Shown one piece after another: positions 41,246 to 50,030 of a stretch of 64,000 nucleotides of DNA (positions within the stretch are counted from its first letter, which is position 1; each line of letters begins with the position of its first letter). A program made the translations under genes and the position numbers. This DNA comes from Cupriavidus consociatus (GTDB lineage Bacteria > Pseudomonadota > Gammaproteobacteria > Burkholderiales > Burkholderiaceae): the NCBI RefSeq assembly GCF_017814975.1, contig NZ_JAGIQA010000006.1, positions 124,001 to 188,000 on the forward strand, read 5' to 3'. The notes beneath the pieces are model-generated. The model was given only the letters and a program-made list of their open reading frames with translations, was not told the origin of the DNA and made no database searches.

Positions 41246-41689
41246 ATGAAAGTCAGCGACATCCTGCAGATCAAGGGCAATACGCTCTACACCGTGACGC
41301 CTGACACCTCCTTGCTGCTCGCAGTCAACACCATGGCAGAGCGCGACATCGGCTCGCTGGTGGTGATGGAATACGGCGACCTGGTCGGGATGCTGACTTT
41401 CCGCGAGATCATCGAGACCCTGGCCCGCAACGGCGGCACCCTCGGCACCAGCAGCATCCGCAAGGTGATGGACGATGCGCCGCTGACCTGCACCATGGAA
41501 ACCGACGTGAACGAAGTCCGCCGGATGATGCTTGAGCGTCACACCCGCTACCTGCCGGTGCTCGACAACCGCACGCTGATGGGGGTGATTTCCTTCTACG
41601 ACGTTGCCAAGGCGGTGGTCGAGGACCAGAGCTTCGAGAACAAGATGCTCAAGGCCTATATCCGCGACTGGCCGGAAGAGCGGGCCTGA
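41246..41689 (+). CDS. CBS-domain-pair protein
   Basis: A 147-residue protein starting MKVSDILQIKGNTLYTVTPD (ATG 41246). Two tandem CBS motifs are visible: MAERDIGSLVVMEYGDLVGMLTFRE and EVRRMMLERHTRYLPVLDNRTLMGVIS. Such modules bind adenosyl nucleotides (AMP, ATP, NAD, c-di-AMP) as energy sensors. No catalytic domain is attached, so it may be a freestanding regulatory protein. GGAGACC precedes the start. Single-gene unit. Confidence 0.9.
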   Translation: MKVSDILQIKGNTLYTVTPDTSLLLAVNTMAERDIGSLVVMEYGDLVGMLTFREIIETLARNGGTLGTSSIRKVMDDAPLTCTMETDVNEVRRMMLERHTRYLPVLDNRTLMGVISFYDVAKAVVEDQSFENKMLKAYIRDWPEERA

Positions 41690-41871
41690 ACGCCCGGCCT
41701 GCGCCGGCCCCGGCCGGCGGGCAGCCCATCCTGTAGGTCCCTTCGGAAAATTGTTGCGACTGGCGCTGCGCGGCCGCGTGGTGGTGGCATGATGGCGGCC
41801 GGTTTCCGGCTCCGGCAAACTTGCCGGCGTATCCATTTCCGCGGCGGCCCTAGCAGGCCGACCGGTCATCC

Positions 41872-43770
41872 ATGAGCCAACACAGCCAGTTCCGACTGCT
41901 CGGCGCGCGCCGCTTCGCCCCGTTCTTCTGGACCCAGTTCCTGGGCGCGATGAACGACAACGTCTTCAAGGTCGCCTTCACCTCGCTGGTGACCTACCAC
42001 ACGGCGCTGTTCGAGGGCGTGGACGCGCGCAGCGCCGCCTTCCTGATCTCGGCCATCTTTATCGCGCCGTTCGTGCTGTTCTCCGCCACCAGCGGGCAGG
42101 TCGCCGACAAGATCGAGAAGTCGCGCCTGATCCGGCTGGTGAAGTCGCTGGAAATCGCCATCATGGTGCTGGGCCTGGCCGGCTTTGCCTGGCATAGCGC
42201 GCCGCTGCTCTACGCCGGCACCTTCCTGATGGGGCTGCATTCGACGCTGTTCGGGCCGGTCAAATTTGCCTACCTGCCGCAGCACCTGGATGAAAGCGAG
42301 CTGGTCGGCGGCAACGGGCTGGTCGAGATGGGCACCTTCGTCGCGATCCTGATCGGCACGCTGGTCGGTGGCGAGCTGGCGGGACTGCAGCAGGGCGGCA
42401 CGGTGGTGGGGCCGCTGTACGTCGGCGCCGTGTGCGTGGCGATCGCCGTGGCCGGGCGCGTGGTGTCGGGCCGGATCCCGGTGTCGCCGGCGCCCCAGCC
42501 TGAACTGCGCATCAACTGGAACCCGTTTTCCGAGACCTGGCGCAACCTGGTGCTGGCGCACGGCAACCGCACGGTATTCCAGAGCCTGCTCGGGATCTCG
42601 TGGCTGTGGTTCCTCGGCGCGACCTTCCTGACCTCCTTCTTCAGCTATGCCAAGGACGTGCTGGGCGGCGACCAGAACGTGGTCACGCTGCTGCTGGCGG
42701 TGTTCTCGCTGGGCATCGGTACCGGCTCGCTGCTGTGCGAGCGGCTGTCCGGGCGCCATGTCGAGGTAGGGCTGGTGCCGTTCGGCTCGATCGGCATGAC
42801 GGTGTTCGCCATCGACCTGTACTTTGCCAGCCACGGGCAGCCGCCGGCCGCGCTGACCGGCATCGGCGGCTTCCTGGCCGAGGCGCGGCACTGGCGCGTG
42901 CTGGCCGACCTGTTCCTGCTGGCGATGTTCGGGGGCTTCTACAGCGTGCCGCTGTACGCGCTGATCCAGAGCCGCAGCGCGCCCACCCACCGCGCGCGCA
43001 TCATCGCCGCCAACAATATCCTGAACAGCTTCTTCATGATCGCAGCGTCGCTGCTGGGCGTGGCGATGGCGATGGCCGGCTACAGCATTCCGCAGCTGTA
43101 CCTGGTGGTGGGGCTGCTCAATGCGGTGGTGGCGGTCTATATCTACTCGCTGGTGCCGGAATTCCTGCTGCGCTTTATCGCCTGGATCCTGGTGCATACG
43201 TTGTACCGGCTGCGCCGCGTGAACGCCGAGCGCATTCCCGCCGACGGGCCCGCCGTGCTGGTCTGCAACCATGTCAGCTTTGCCGATGCGGTGGTGCTGA
43301 TGGCATGCAGCCCGCGTCCGGTGCGCTTCGTCATGGACTACCGCATCTTCGGCGTGCCGCTGCTGTCGTGGTTCTTCCGCCAGGCCCGCGCGATCCCGAT
43401 TGCGCCCGCCCACGAAAACCCGGAGATGCTCAGGCGCGCCTATGACAGCGTGGCGCAGGCACTGCAGGAAGGGGACCTGGTCTGCATCTTCCCGGAGGGC
43501 AAGATCACCGCCACCGGCGAGATCAACCCGTTCCGCCAGGGCGTGCAGCAGATCATCCGCCGCACGCCGGTGCCGGTGGTGCCGATGGCGTTGCGAGGGC
43601 TGTGGGGCAGCTTCTTCTCGCGCAAGGACGCGCCGGCGATGTCGCGGCCGTTCCGCCGCGGCATCCTGAACCGGCTGGAACTGGTGGTGGGCGAGCCGGT
43701 GCCGCCGGAGACGGCCACGCCCGAGGGGCTGCAGCAGATGGTGCAGACGCTGCGCGGCGACTGGCGCTGA
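41872..43770 (+). CDS. MFS transporter fused to 1-acylglycerol-phosphate acyltransferase (LplT-PlsC type)
   Basis: A two-domain protein of 632 residues. Residues 1-400 form twelve membrane segments of the LplT lysophospholipid flippase family (FWTQFLGAMNDNVFKVAF start). Residues from about 440 on carry a PlsC acyltransferase: the HX4D motif NHVSFAD at 466-472 and FPEG at 540-543, with PFRQGVQQI after it. It should import lysophospholipid and re-acylate it. Many proteobacterial relatives have a third acyl-ACP synthetase domain (Aas); here it is absent, and the chain ends about 90 residues after FPEG. The start ATG at 41872 has only a weak ribosome site. Confidence 0.87.
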   Translation: MSQHSQFRLLGARRFAPFFWTQFLGAMNDNVFKVAFTSLVTYHTALFEGVDARSAAFLISAIFIAPFVLFSATSGQVADKIEKSRLIRLVKSLEIAIMVLGLAGFAWHSAPLLYAGTFLMGLHSTLFGPVKFAYLPQHLDESELVGGNGLVEMGTFVAILIGTLVGGELAGLQQGGTVVGPLYVGAVCVAIAVAGRVVSGRIPVSPAPQPELRINWNPFSETWRNLVLAHGNRTVFQSLLGISWLWFLGATFLTSFFSYAKDVLGGDQNVVTLLLAVFSLGIGTGSLLCERLSGRHVEVGLVPFGSIGMTVFAIDLYFASHGQPPAALTGIGGFLAEARHWRVLADLFLLAMFGGFYSVPLYALIQSRSAPTHRARIIAANNILNSFFMIAASLLGVAMAMAGYSIPQLYLVVGLLNAVVAVYIYSLVPEFLLRFIAWILVHTLYRLRRVNAERIPADGPAVLVCNHVSFADAVVLMACSPRPVRFVMDYRIFGVPLLSWFFRQARAIPIAPAHENPEMLRRAYDSVAQALQEGDLVCIFPEGKITATGEINPFRQGVQQIIRRTPVPVVPMALRGLWGSFFSRKDAPAMSRPFRRGILNRLELVVGEPVPPETATPEGLQQMVQTLRGDWR

Positions 43771-43802
43771 ACGCATGTTTCCCTAAGCGGACCCGACCCA
43801 CG

Positions 43803-44525
43803 ATGATCACGCTCTATACCTTCGGTCCGGCCTTCGGGCTGCCTGACGCCAGCCCGTTTGTCACCAAGGCCGAGATGCTGCTCAAGCTTGCCGGCCTTCC
43901 GTACCACGCCCGCCCCGGCAGCCTGCGGCGCGCGCCCAAGGGCAAGCTGCCGTACCTGGACGACATGGGCCGGATCGTGGCGGACTCGACCATGATCCGC
44001 TGGCATATCGAGAAGACCTACCACATCGACTTCGACGCCGGCCTGAGCCCGGCCGAGCGCGGCATCGCCTGGGCCGCCGAGAAGCTGATGGAAGATCACC
44101 TGTACTGGGCGGTGGCGCGGGTGCGGTGGCTCGACCAGGCCAATTTCGACAAAGGGCCGGCGCAGTTCTTCCGCGGCGTGCCGGCGCCGGTGCGCGGCCT
44201 GGCCGAGCGGCTGGTGCGCTACAAGGTCAGGAAGACGCTGTGGGGGCAGGGCCTGGGCCGGCACAGCGAGGAAGAACTGGTGGCGCTGGCCAGCAAGGGC
44301 GTGGCCTCGATCGCCGATATCCTGGGCGACAAGCGCTACCTGATGGGCGACAAGCCATGCGGCGCCGACGCCACGCTGTTCGCCTTTGCCGGCAGCCTGC
44401 TGTGCCCCACGTTCGACACGCCGATCCGCACCGCGGCGGAAGGGCATGCCAACCTCGTCGCCTATATGGACCGGATGCGGGCGGAGTTCTACCCCGGATT
44501 CGCACCGGAAACCGCGGCAGCCTGA
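43803..44525 (+). CDS. Glutathione S-transferase family protein
   Basis: A 240-residue GST-fold protein. The N-terminal thioredoxin-like domain shows [29 protein letters not shown], with [19 protein letters not shown] as the cis-Pro and substrate-binding region (S-T-M replaces the common glutamate-serine pair). The C-terminal helical domain ends near [16 protein letters not shown], resembling metaxin/failed-axon-connection-like GSTs. Function could be detoxification or a structural role; the substrate is unknown. It lies 33 bases downstream of the acyltransferase gene and 75 before aroC. Confidence 0.85.
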   Translation: MITLYTFGPAFGLPDASPFVTKAEMLLKLAGLPYHARPGSLRRAPKGKLPYLDDMGRIVADSTMIRWHIEKTYHIDFDAGLSPAERGIAWAAEKLMEDHLYWAVARVRWLDQANFDKGPAQFFRGVPAPVRGLAERLVRYKVRKTLWGQGLGRHSEEELVALASKGVASIADILGDKRYLMGDKPCGADATLFAFAGSLLCPTFDTPIRTAAEGHANLVAYMDRMRAEFYPGFAPETAAA

Positions 44526-44599
44526 GCCAGCCGGGCCGCCCGCGGGCGGGCAATGGCCTTACAATGGAGGCCGTCCCCAATTCCTGTGCGGTTTCCATC

Positions 44600-45718
44600 A
44601 TGTCCGGCAACACCCTTGGCCTGCTCTTCACTGTCACCACCTTCGGCGAATCGCACGGCCCCGCCATCGGCGCGGTGGTGGATGGCTGCCCGCCGGGCAT
44701 GGCGCTGAGCGAGGCCGATATCCAGGGCGACCTGGACCGCCGCAAGCCGGGCACCTCGCGCCACGTCACCCAACGCAAGGAACCCGACCAGGTCGAGATC
44801 CTGTCCGGCGTGTTCGAGGGCAAGACCACCGGCACGCCGATCTGCCTGCTGATCCGCAATACCGACCAGCGCAGCAAGGACTACGGCAATATCGTCGAGA
44901 CCTTCCGCCCGGGCCATGCCGACTACACCTACTGGCAGAAGTACGGTATCCGCGACTATCGCGGCGGCGGCCGCTCGTCGGCGCGCCTGACAGCGCCGGT
45001 GGTGGCAGCGGCGGCGGTGGCCAAGAAATGGCTGCGCGAGCAGTACGGCACCGAGATCCGGGGCTACATGTCGCAACTGGGCGAGATCGCGGTGCCGTTC
45101 GCCGACTGGTCGCATGTGCCCGAAAACCCGTTCTTCGCGCCCAACGCCGACATCATTCCCGAGCTGGAAACCTATATGGACGCGCTGCGCCGCGACGGCG
45201 ATTCGGTCGGCGCGCGCATCGAGGTGGTGGCCAGCAACGTGCCGGTCGGGCTGGGCGAGCCATTGTTCGACCGCCTCGACGCCGACATCGCGCATGCGAT
45301 GATGGGCATCAACGCGGTCAAGGGCGTGGAGATCGGCGCCGGCTTCGACAGCGTGTCGCAACGCGGCAGTGTCCATGGCGACGAGCTGACCGCCGAGGGC
45401 TTCCGCACCAACAATGCCGGCGGTGTGCTCGGTGGCATTTCCACCGGGCAGGACGTCACCGTGTCGCTGGCGATCAAGCCGACGTCCTCGATCCGCACGC
45501 CGCGCGAGTCGATCGACAAGGCCGGCAACGCCGCCACGGTCGAGACCTTCGGCCGCCACGACCCGTGCGTCGGCATCCGCGCCACGCCGATCGCCGAGGC
45601 CATGCTGGCGCTGGTGCTGATGGACCACGCGCTGCGCCACCGCGCGCAGTGCGGCGACGTCAAGACCGACACGCCGCATATTCCGGCGCAGGCCGGCGCA
45701 GGCCGGCCAACGCGCTGA
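44600..45718 (+). CDS. aroC: Chorismate synthase
   Basis: Converts 5-enolpyruvylshikimate-3-phosphate to chorismate, the last shikimate-pathway step, with reduced FMN. The 372 residues match the family; signatures [35 protein letters not shown] and [15 protein letters not shown] are intact. ATG 44600 gives [20 protein letters not shown]. It is in line with the GST and MFS genes. Confidence 0.97.
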   Translation: MSGNTLGLLFTVTTFGESHGPAIGAVVDGCPPGMALSEADIQGDLDRRKPGTSRHVTQRKEPDQVEILSGVFEGKTTGTPICLLIRNTDQRSKDYGNIVETFRPGHADYTYWQKYGIRDYRGGGRSSARLTAPVVAAAAVAKKWLREQYGTEIRGYMSQLGEIAVPFADWSHVPENPFFAPNADIIPELETYMDALRRDGDSVGARIEVVASNVPVGLGEPLFDRLDADIAHAMMGINAVKGVEIGAGFDSVSQRGSVHGDELTAEGFRTNNAGGVLGGISTGQDVTVSLAIKPTSSIRTPRESIDKAGNAATVETFGRHDPCVGIRATPIAEAMLALVLMDHALRHRAQCGDVKTDTPHIPAQAGAGRPTR

Positions 45719-45719
45719 G

Positions 45720-46991
45720 TTGACCACCTTTCCTGAGGCTGGCGGCGCAGCGGGCGCCGCTCGCCCGGACTATGCCCGCTTCGGGCTCTTCTATCTCGGC
45801 TACTACGGCTACGTCGGCGTCATCTCGCCGTACGTGAGCCTGTATTTCGCCGATCGCGGTTTCGATCCGGTGCAGATCGGCGTGCTGATGGCCAGCTTCC
45901 AGGTCAGCCGCATCGTCGGGCCCTACCTGTGGGGCTGGCTGTCCGATGTGATGCACACGCGCGTGCGCATCCTGCGCGTGAGCGCGTTCACCTCGCTGCT
46001 GGCGTTCCTGATGCTGCCCGGCGTGGGCAGCTACGGCGGCATGATGGCGATGATGCTGACGCTGAGCCTGCTCACCAGCGCGATGTCGCCGCTGGGCGAT
46101 GCCCTCACGATCTCCACGCTGCGCCGCCACGGCGCCTTCGACCATAGCTATGGCCGCATCCGCATGTTCGGCTCGGTCGGCTTTATCGGCGCGGTGCTGG
46201 CCGGCGGCGCGCTGTTCGAGGCGGTCGGCATGCGCGCCTTCCCGTGGGTGGCCAGCGGCCTGCTGGCGATTCTGGCGGGCGTGGTGCTGACCATGCGCGA
46301 TGCCGCCGATGACGGGCCGCGCCTGCCCGCGCCGCGGGCATTGCCGCTGCTGCGCCGGCCGGACGTGGCGTGGTTCCTGGCGTCGGCCTTCCTGATGATG
46401 TTCGCGCACGCCGCGCTGTACGTGTTCTATTCGCTGTGGCTGGAGAAGCTTGGCTACAGCAAGTTCGCCATCGGCGTGATGTGGACCATTGGCGTGGTCG
46501 CGGAGATCGTCTTCTTCTACTACCAGGGCCTGTTGTTCGCGCGCTTCGCGCTGCGAACCATCCTGGCGGGCACATTCGTGCTGGCGGCCGTCCGCTTTGG
46601 CCTGACCGGCTACTTCGCGCAGTTTGCCTGGCTGATGGCGCTGGTGCAGGTGTTGCACGCGGCCACCTTCGCCGCGCACCACAGTGCCAGCCTGAAGCGG
46701 CTGCAGGCGTGGTTCGCCGGCCCGTTGCAGGGGCGCGGGCAGGCGCTGTACACCGGCATTTCCTACGGCGTCGGCGGCACGCTGGGCGGGCTGGTGATGG
46801 GCTGGACCTGGAATGCGCTGGCGCCCGAACACACCTTCGGGCTGGCCGCCGTGGCCGCGGCGGCCGGCGCCTTCTGCGCGGCGATGAGCTTCCGCGCAGG
46901 CGGCGATGCGACTCAGGCCAGCGCGGCGCAGACGCGCTCGGCGATCGCCAGTGACGAGGTCAGCCCCGGCGACTCGATACCGAACAGGTGA
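45720..46991 (+). CDS. MFS permease (HcaT/LacY-like)
   Basis: A 423-residue major-facilitator protein, about twelve spans, in the HcaT-like subgroup ([23 protein letters not shown], then [17 protein letters not shown]). The only usable start is a TTG at 45720, two bases after the aroC stop. Its 3' end overlaps the converging oxidoreductase gene by 79 bases, so the last 26 residues (from about [14 protein letters not shown]) are constrained by the other gene or are simple extension. Substrate unknown; relatives are annotated as phenylpropionate or nucleoside transporters. Confidence 0.85.
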   Translation: MTTFPEAGGAAGAARPDYARFGLFYLGYYGYVGVISPYVSLYFADRGFDPVQIGVLMASFQVSRIVGPYLWGWLSDVMHTRVRILRVSAFTSLLAFLMLPGVGSYGGMMAMMLTLSLLTSAMSPLGDALTISTLRRHGAFDHSYGRIRMFGSVGFIGAVLAGGALFEAVGMRAFPWVASGLLAILAGVVLTMRDAADDGPRLPAPRALPLLRRPDVAWFLASAFLMMFAHAALYVFYSLWLEKLGYSKFAIGVMWTIGVVAEIVFFYYQGLLFARFALRTILAGTFVLAAVRFGLTGYFAQFAWLMALVQVLHAATFAAHHSASLKRLQAWFAGPLQGRGQALYTGISYGVGGTLGGLVMGWTWNALAPEHTFGLAAVAAAAGAFCAAMSFRAGGDATQASAAQTRSAIASDEVSPGDSIPNR

Positions 46992-48019
46992 AGCAGCCCC
47001 GGCACGCCGTGCACGGCGGGGCCGTCGATGCGGAAGTCCGCCGCCAGCTCGTGCGGGCCGCTGATCTTGGGGCGAATGCCGGCATAGCCCGGCTGCAGCG
47101 CGCCGTCGGCCAGTCCCGGCCAGTAGCGGCGTACCTCGTCATAGAAACTGTCGGCATCGGCCGGGTCGACGCTGTACTCGATATCGTCGATCCAGCGCAC
47201 GTTAGGGCCGAAGCGCGCCTGGCCGCCGAGGTCCAGCGTCAGGTGCACGCCCAGGCCGGCGGCTTCGGGCACCGGGTAGATCAGCCGTGTGAACGGCGCG
47301 CGCCCGGCCAGCGTGAAATAGCAGCCCTTGGCGTAATACTGCGGCGGGATATGGGCCTCGGGCATGCCCTCGAGGCGGCGCGCCAGTTCCGGCGCGGTCA
47401 GGCCTGCCGAGTTCACCACCGTGCGCGCCAGCAGCGTGGTGGCGCCGCCATCCTCGCTGCCTACTTCCAGCCGGATCCCGTCCGCCGTGATCGCGCCGCC
47501 CAGCACCGGCGACTGCACCGCCAGCATCGCCCCCGCGTTCTCGGCATCCCCCAGCAGCGCGGTCATGAGGCCGTGGCTGTCAACGATGCCGGTGGAGGGC
47601 GACAGCAGCGCGGCATGGCATTGCAGCTGCGGCTCCAGCGCCTGCGCTTCGTCACGCGAGAGCAGCCGCAAGTCGTCAACGCCGTTGGCCGCCGCCTTGG
47701 CGCGGATGCCGTCGAGCGTGGCCACCTGCGCCGCGCTGGTAGCGACGATCAGCTTGCCGCAGCGCTGGTGCGCCACGTGGTGCGTGGCGCAGTAGTCGTA
47801 CAGCATGGCCTTGCCGCGTACACATAACTCTGCCTTCAGCGAACCGGCGGGATAGTAGATGCCGGCGTGGATGACTTCGCTGTTGCGCGCGCTGGTGATG
47901 GTGCCGAAGGCGTTCTCCGCTTCCAGGATGATCACCTCGCGGCCCTGCAGCGCAAGGGCGCGCGCGGCTGCCAGTCCTACGACACCGGCGCCGATGACGA
48001 CGCAGTCCACCTTTTCCAT
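46913..48019 (-). CDS. FAD-dependent oxidoreductase (L-2-hydroxyglutarate oxidase LhgO-like)
   Basis: A 368-residue GlpD/DAO-superfamily flavoprotein. The dinucleotide motif [18 protein letters not shown] begins at residue 6, with [24 protein letters not shown] (the LhgO hallmark) and the C-terminal [21 protein letters not shown]. It probably oxidises an L-2-hydroxy acid. The start ATG 48017-48019 follows a GGAAACGAG site. The GntR-family gene lies 55 bases upstream in the same direction. It converges on, and overlaps, the MFS gene. Confidence 0.88.
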   Translation of the reverse strand: MEKVDCVVIGAGVVGLAAARALALQGREVIILEAENAFGTITSARNSEVIHAGIYYPAGSLKAELCVRGKAMLYDYCATHHVAHQRCGKLIVATSAAQVATLDGIRAKAAANGVDDLRLLSRDEAQALEPQLQCHAALLSPSTGIVDSHGLMTALLGDAENAGAMLAVQSPVLGGAITADGIRLEVGSEDGGATTLLARTVVNSAGLTAPELARRLEGMPEAHIPPQYYAKGCYFTLAGRAPFTRLIYPVPEAAGLGVHLTLDLGGQARFGPNVRWIDDIEYSVDPADADSFYDEVRRYWPGLADGALQPGYAGIRPKISGPHELAADFRIDGPAVHGVPGLLHLFGIESPGLTSSLAIAERVCAALA

Positions 48020-48074
48020 GCTCGTTTCCTTGTTGCTGTGGTTTGTTGCCGTGCTCATTACTTTGTGGCGGGCG

Positions 48075-48785
48075 TCAGCCCGCCAGCCCCAGCCGCGCCG
48101 CCGCCGCGGACAGGTGCCGCTGCGCGGCCTCGCGCGCCGCCGCGGCATTGCCGGCGGCGATCGCGTCGGCCAGCGCGGTGTGCTCGATGTCGGCTGCGCG
48201 CGGGGCGCCGGTGGCGGCGCCGAGCCGCGCGGTGTTCTCCCAGGCGCGTTGGCGTGCCGCCAGCATTTGCTGGCTGACGAAATCGGTCAGCCCGGTGAAA
48301 CAGGGGTTGTGCGCGGCTTCGGCGATGGCGTGGTGGAAAGCCATGTCGGCGGCGGCCGCGCTGGCCATGTCGCCATGGCCGTCGGCCTGCGCCTGCATGG
48401 CAGCGAGCGCGGCGCGGATCGCGTCGACATCGGCCGTGGTGCGGCGCTCGGCCGCCATCTCGGCGCAGGCGGTTTCGACCACGCGGCGCAACTCGAACAG
48501 CTGCGCCAGCGTGGGCCCGCCATCCGGCGCGCTCGCCACGCGCCAGGCCTGGCCCCCCGGGGTTTCCGAAACAAAAGCGCCAGAGCCCTTGCGCGTGACC
48601 AGCACGCCGTCGGCCTTGAGCTGGGCGATGGCTTCGCGCACGATCGGCCGGCTCACACCGAAGGTGTCGGCCAGGCTTGCTTCCGCGGGCAGGCGTCCGC
48701 CCGCGGTGTAGCGGCCGGCGAGGATGTCGTCGTGCAAAGACTGGGCGATGCGGCTGGCCAGCGAGGCCGGGCGGTGCAGGGTCAT
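48075..48785 (-). CDS. GntR/FadR-family transcriptional regulator (FCD type)
   Basis: A 236-residue repressor. The winged-helix DNA-binding region is [20 protein letters not shown] with [21 protein letters not shown]; the C-terminal FCD domain shows [13 protein letters not shown] and the metal-ligand-like [15 protein letters not shown] with His residues. FCD regulators sense small organic acids. It is cotranscribed with the LhgO-like oxidoreductase and probably regulates it. A perfect palindrome (48801-48813) just upstream of its start suggests autoregulation. Confidence 0.93.
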   Translation of the reverse strand: MTLHRPASLASRIAQSLHDDILAGRYTAGGRLPAEASLADTFGVSRPIVREAIAQLKADGVLVTRKGSGAFVSETPGGQAWRVASAPDGGPTLAQLFELRRVVETACAEMAAERRTTADVDAIRAALAAMQAQADGHGDMASAAAADMAFHHAIAEAAHNPCFTGLTDFVSQQMLAARQRAWENTARLGAATGAPRAADIEHTALADAIAAGNAAAAREAAQRHLSAAAARLGLAG

Positions 48786-48800
48786 GGATGGATATGTCAG

Positions 48801-48813
48801 GCTGTCAGACAGC
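48801..48813. promoter_or_regulatory. Palindrome upstream of the GntR gene (putative FCD-type operator)
   Basis: GCTGTC-A-GACAGC is a perfect 13-base palindrome, beginning 16 bases upstream of the regulator start codon. The GTC-N-GAC core is the sort of half-site arrangement used by GntR/FCD proteins. A partial second copy, ATGTCAGGCTG, lies just to its left. Confidence 0.6.
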
Positions 48814-49029
48814 TTTGTGCGATTGTGGCGCCGAAGTTGTCGCGCGTCAAGTTTTCCGTAAATGGCCGGTGCTACACATGTCGGCCTACACCCGTCGGTA
48901 TTCGCTCAACTTCTGCGGCCTGCGGCCGATAGAACCCGGATACAGGTGGCGAATACTGCCCGGCAGCTCCGCCGTGGATTTGCCATGCACCGTGCGCGGC
49001 GACAAGCGCGGGGCCCTTTGCAAACAGCC

Positions 49030-49950
49030 ATGATCCAGCTCACTCCCAACGATCTTCCGGTCGGACACCCGCTGCCCTGGTCGCTGCTCGACGGCGACGG
49101 CAACCTGGTGCTCGGCAGCGGCAGCGTCATCCCCGATGCGCGCGACCTTGCGCTGGTGTTCCGGCACGGCGTGCTCTGCCGCGCCGGCAATGGCAGCGAC
49201 AGTGACGACGGCGACCACAGCGGCGATACCGATGCCGATACCGGCGCTCGCGCGATGCCCGGGCCGCTCGGCCTGCAGGTCGGCACGCTGCTCCACATCA
49301 AGCATGAAGGCGAGTCCGCACGCGCCGCCGCCAGCCGCCTGATCGGCTTTATCGAGCAGGGGCTGTTCGTGACCTGGCCGCAGCTGGGCGGACGCGACCT
49401 GCCGCTGCAGGCGGGCGACACCGTGCTGCTGCGCGGCTTCTCCGGACAGGCGATCCACAGCTTTACTTCGACCATCACCGCCGTCTGCCGCAGTCCGTTC
49501 CGCTACCTGGTGCTGTCGGCGCCGACCAACCTGCATGCGACCCCGGTCCGCAAGGCGGCGCGCGTGCCGACGCGGCTGGCGGCATACCTGACCGAGCCCC
49601 CGGAAGACGACGACGGCGATCATGGCGTGTCCGTCGCGGTGCGGGCGGGCACGGCGCGGCTGGCGTTGCTGTCCGACCTCAGCACCGGCGGTGCGCTGGT
49701 GCAGACCACCGCGCCGTCGCCCGCGCCGGGCAGCCGCGTGCGGCTGCGTTTCCAGCTCCGGGCCGCGTCGTTCGACAGTGAAGTCATCGTCGACGGCTGG
49801 GTCAGGGCGGCGCCAGGCGCGATCGGCCAGGAGGATGGCGATTTCCCTGCCTTCGGCGTGGCCTTCGACCTGCTTGCAGAGCGCGAGATGGCGCTGCTGC
49901 AGTGCTACATCTACGAACAGCTGCTGTCGACGACGCGCCTGCCGCTGTAG
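49030..49950 (+). CDS. PilZ-domain protein with YcgR-like N-terminal domain
   Basis: A 306-residue protein that likely binds cyclic di-GMP and controls motility or surface attachment. The N-terminal half (VGTLLHIKHEGESARAAASR) resembles the YcgR N-terminal domain; the C-terminal half carries the PilZ pattern, RKAARVPTR (R-x-x-x-R) and the LSTGGALV (D/N-x-S-x-x-G) segment. Residues 55-75 form an acidic, low-complexity insert (GNGSDSDDGDHSGD). ATG 49030 follows the GCAAACAGCC region. Converges on ETF-QO. Confidence 0.85.
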   Translation: MIQLTPNDLPVGHPLPWSLLDGDGNLVLGSGSVIPDARDLALVFRHGVLCRAGNGSDSDDGDHSGDTDADTGARAMPGPLGLQVGTLLHIKHEGESARAAASRLIGFIEQGLFVTWPQLGGRDLPLQAGDTVLLRGFSGQAIHSFTSTITAVCRSPFRYLVLSAPTNLHATPVRKAARVPTRLAAYLTEPPEDDDGDHGVSVAVRAGTARLALLSDLSTGGALVQTTAPSPAPGSRVRLRFQLRAASFDSEVIVDGWVRAAPGAIGQEDGDFPAFGVAFDLLAEREMALLQCYIYEQLLSTTRLPL

Positions 49951-49965
49951 CCTGCACGCCGCCAG

Positions 49966-49999
49966 TCAAAAAAAACGGCACCGGGAAACCGGTGCCGTT
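49966..49999. terminator. Strong terminator between convergent genes
   Basis: AACGGCACCGG (49974-49984) and CCGGTGCCGTT (49989-49999) form a perfect 11-base stem with a GAAA tetraloop. The eight A residues at 49968-49975 provide a U-tract for the minus-strand ETF-QO transcript. Confidence 0.9.
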
Positions 50000-50030
50000 C
50001 CATGCGCCGGGCGCTTGCGCGCCGGGAGCC

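Noticed and set aside
41866..43776. 636-codon minus-strand frame over the MFS-acyltransferase gene
   Set aside because: Exact mirror of the sense gene length, rich in His, Arg and Gln, with no domain; a codon-usage artefact.
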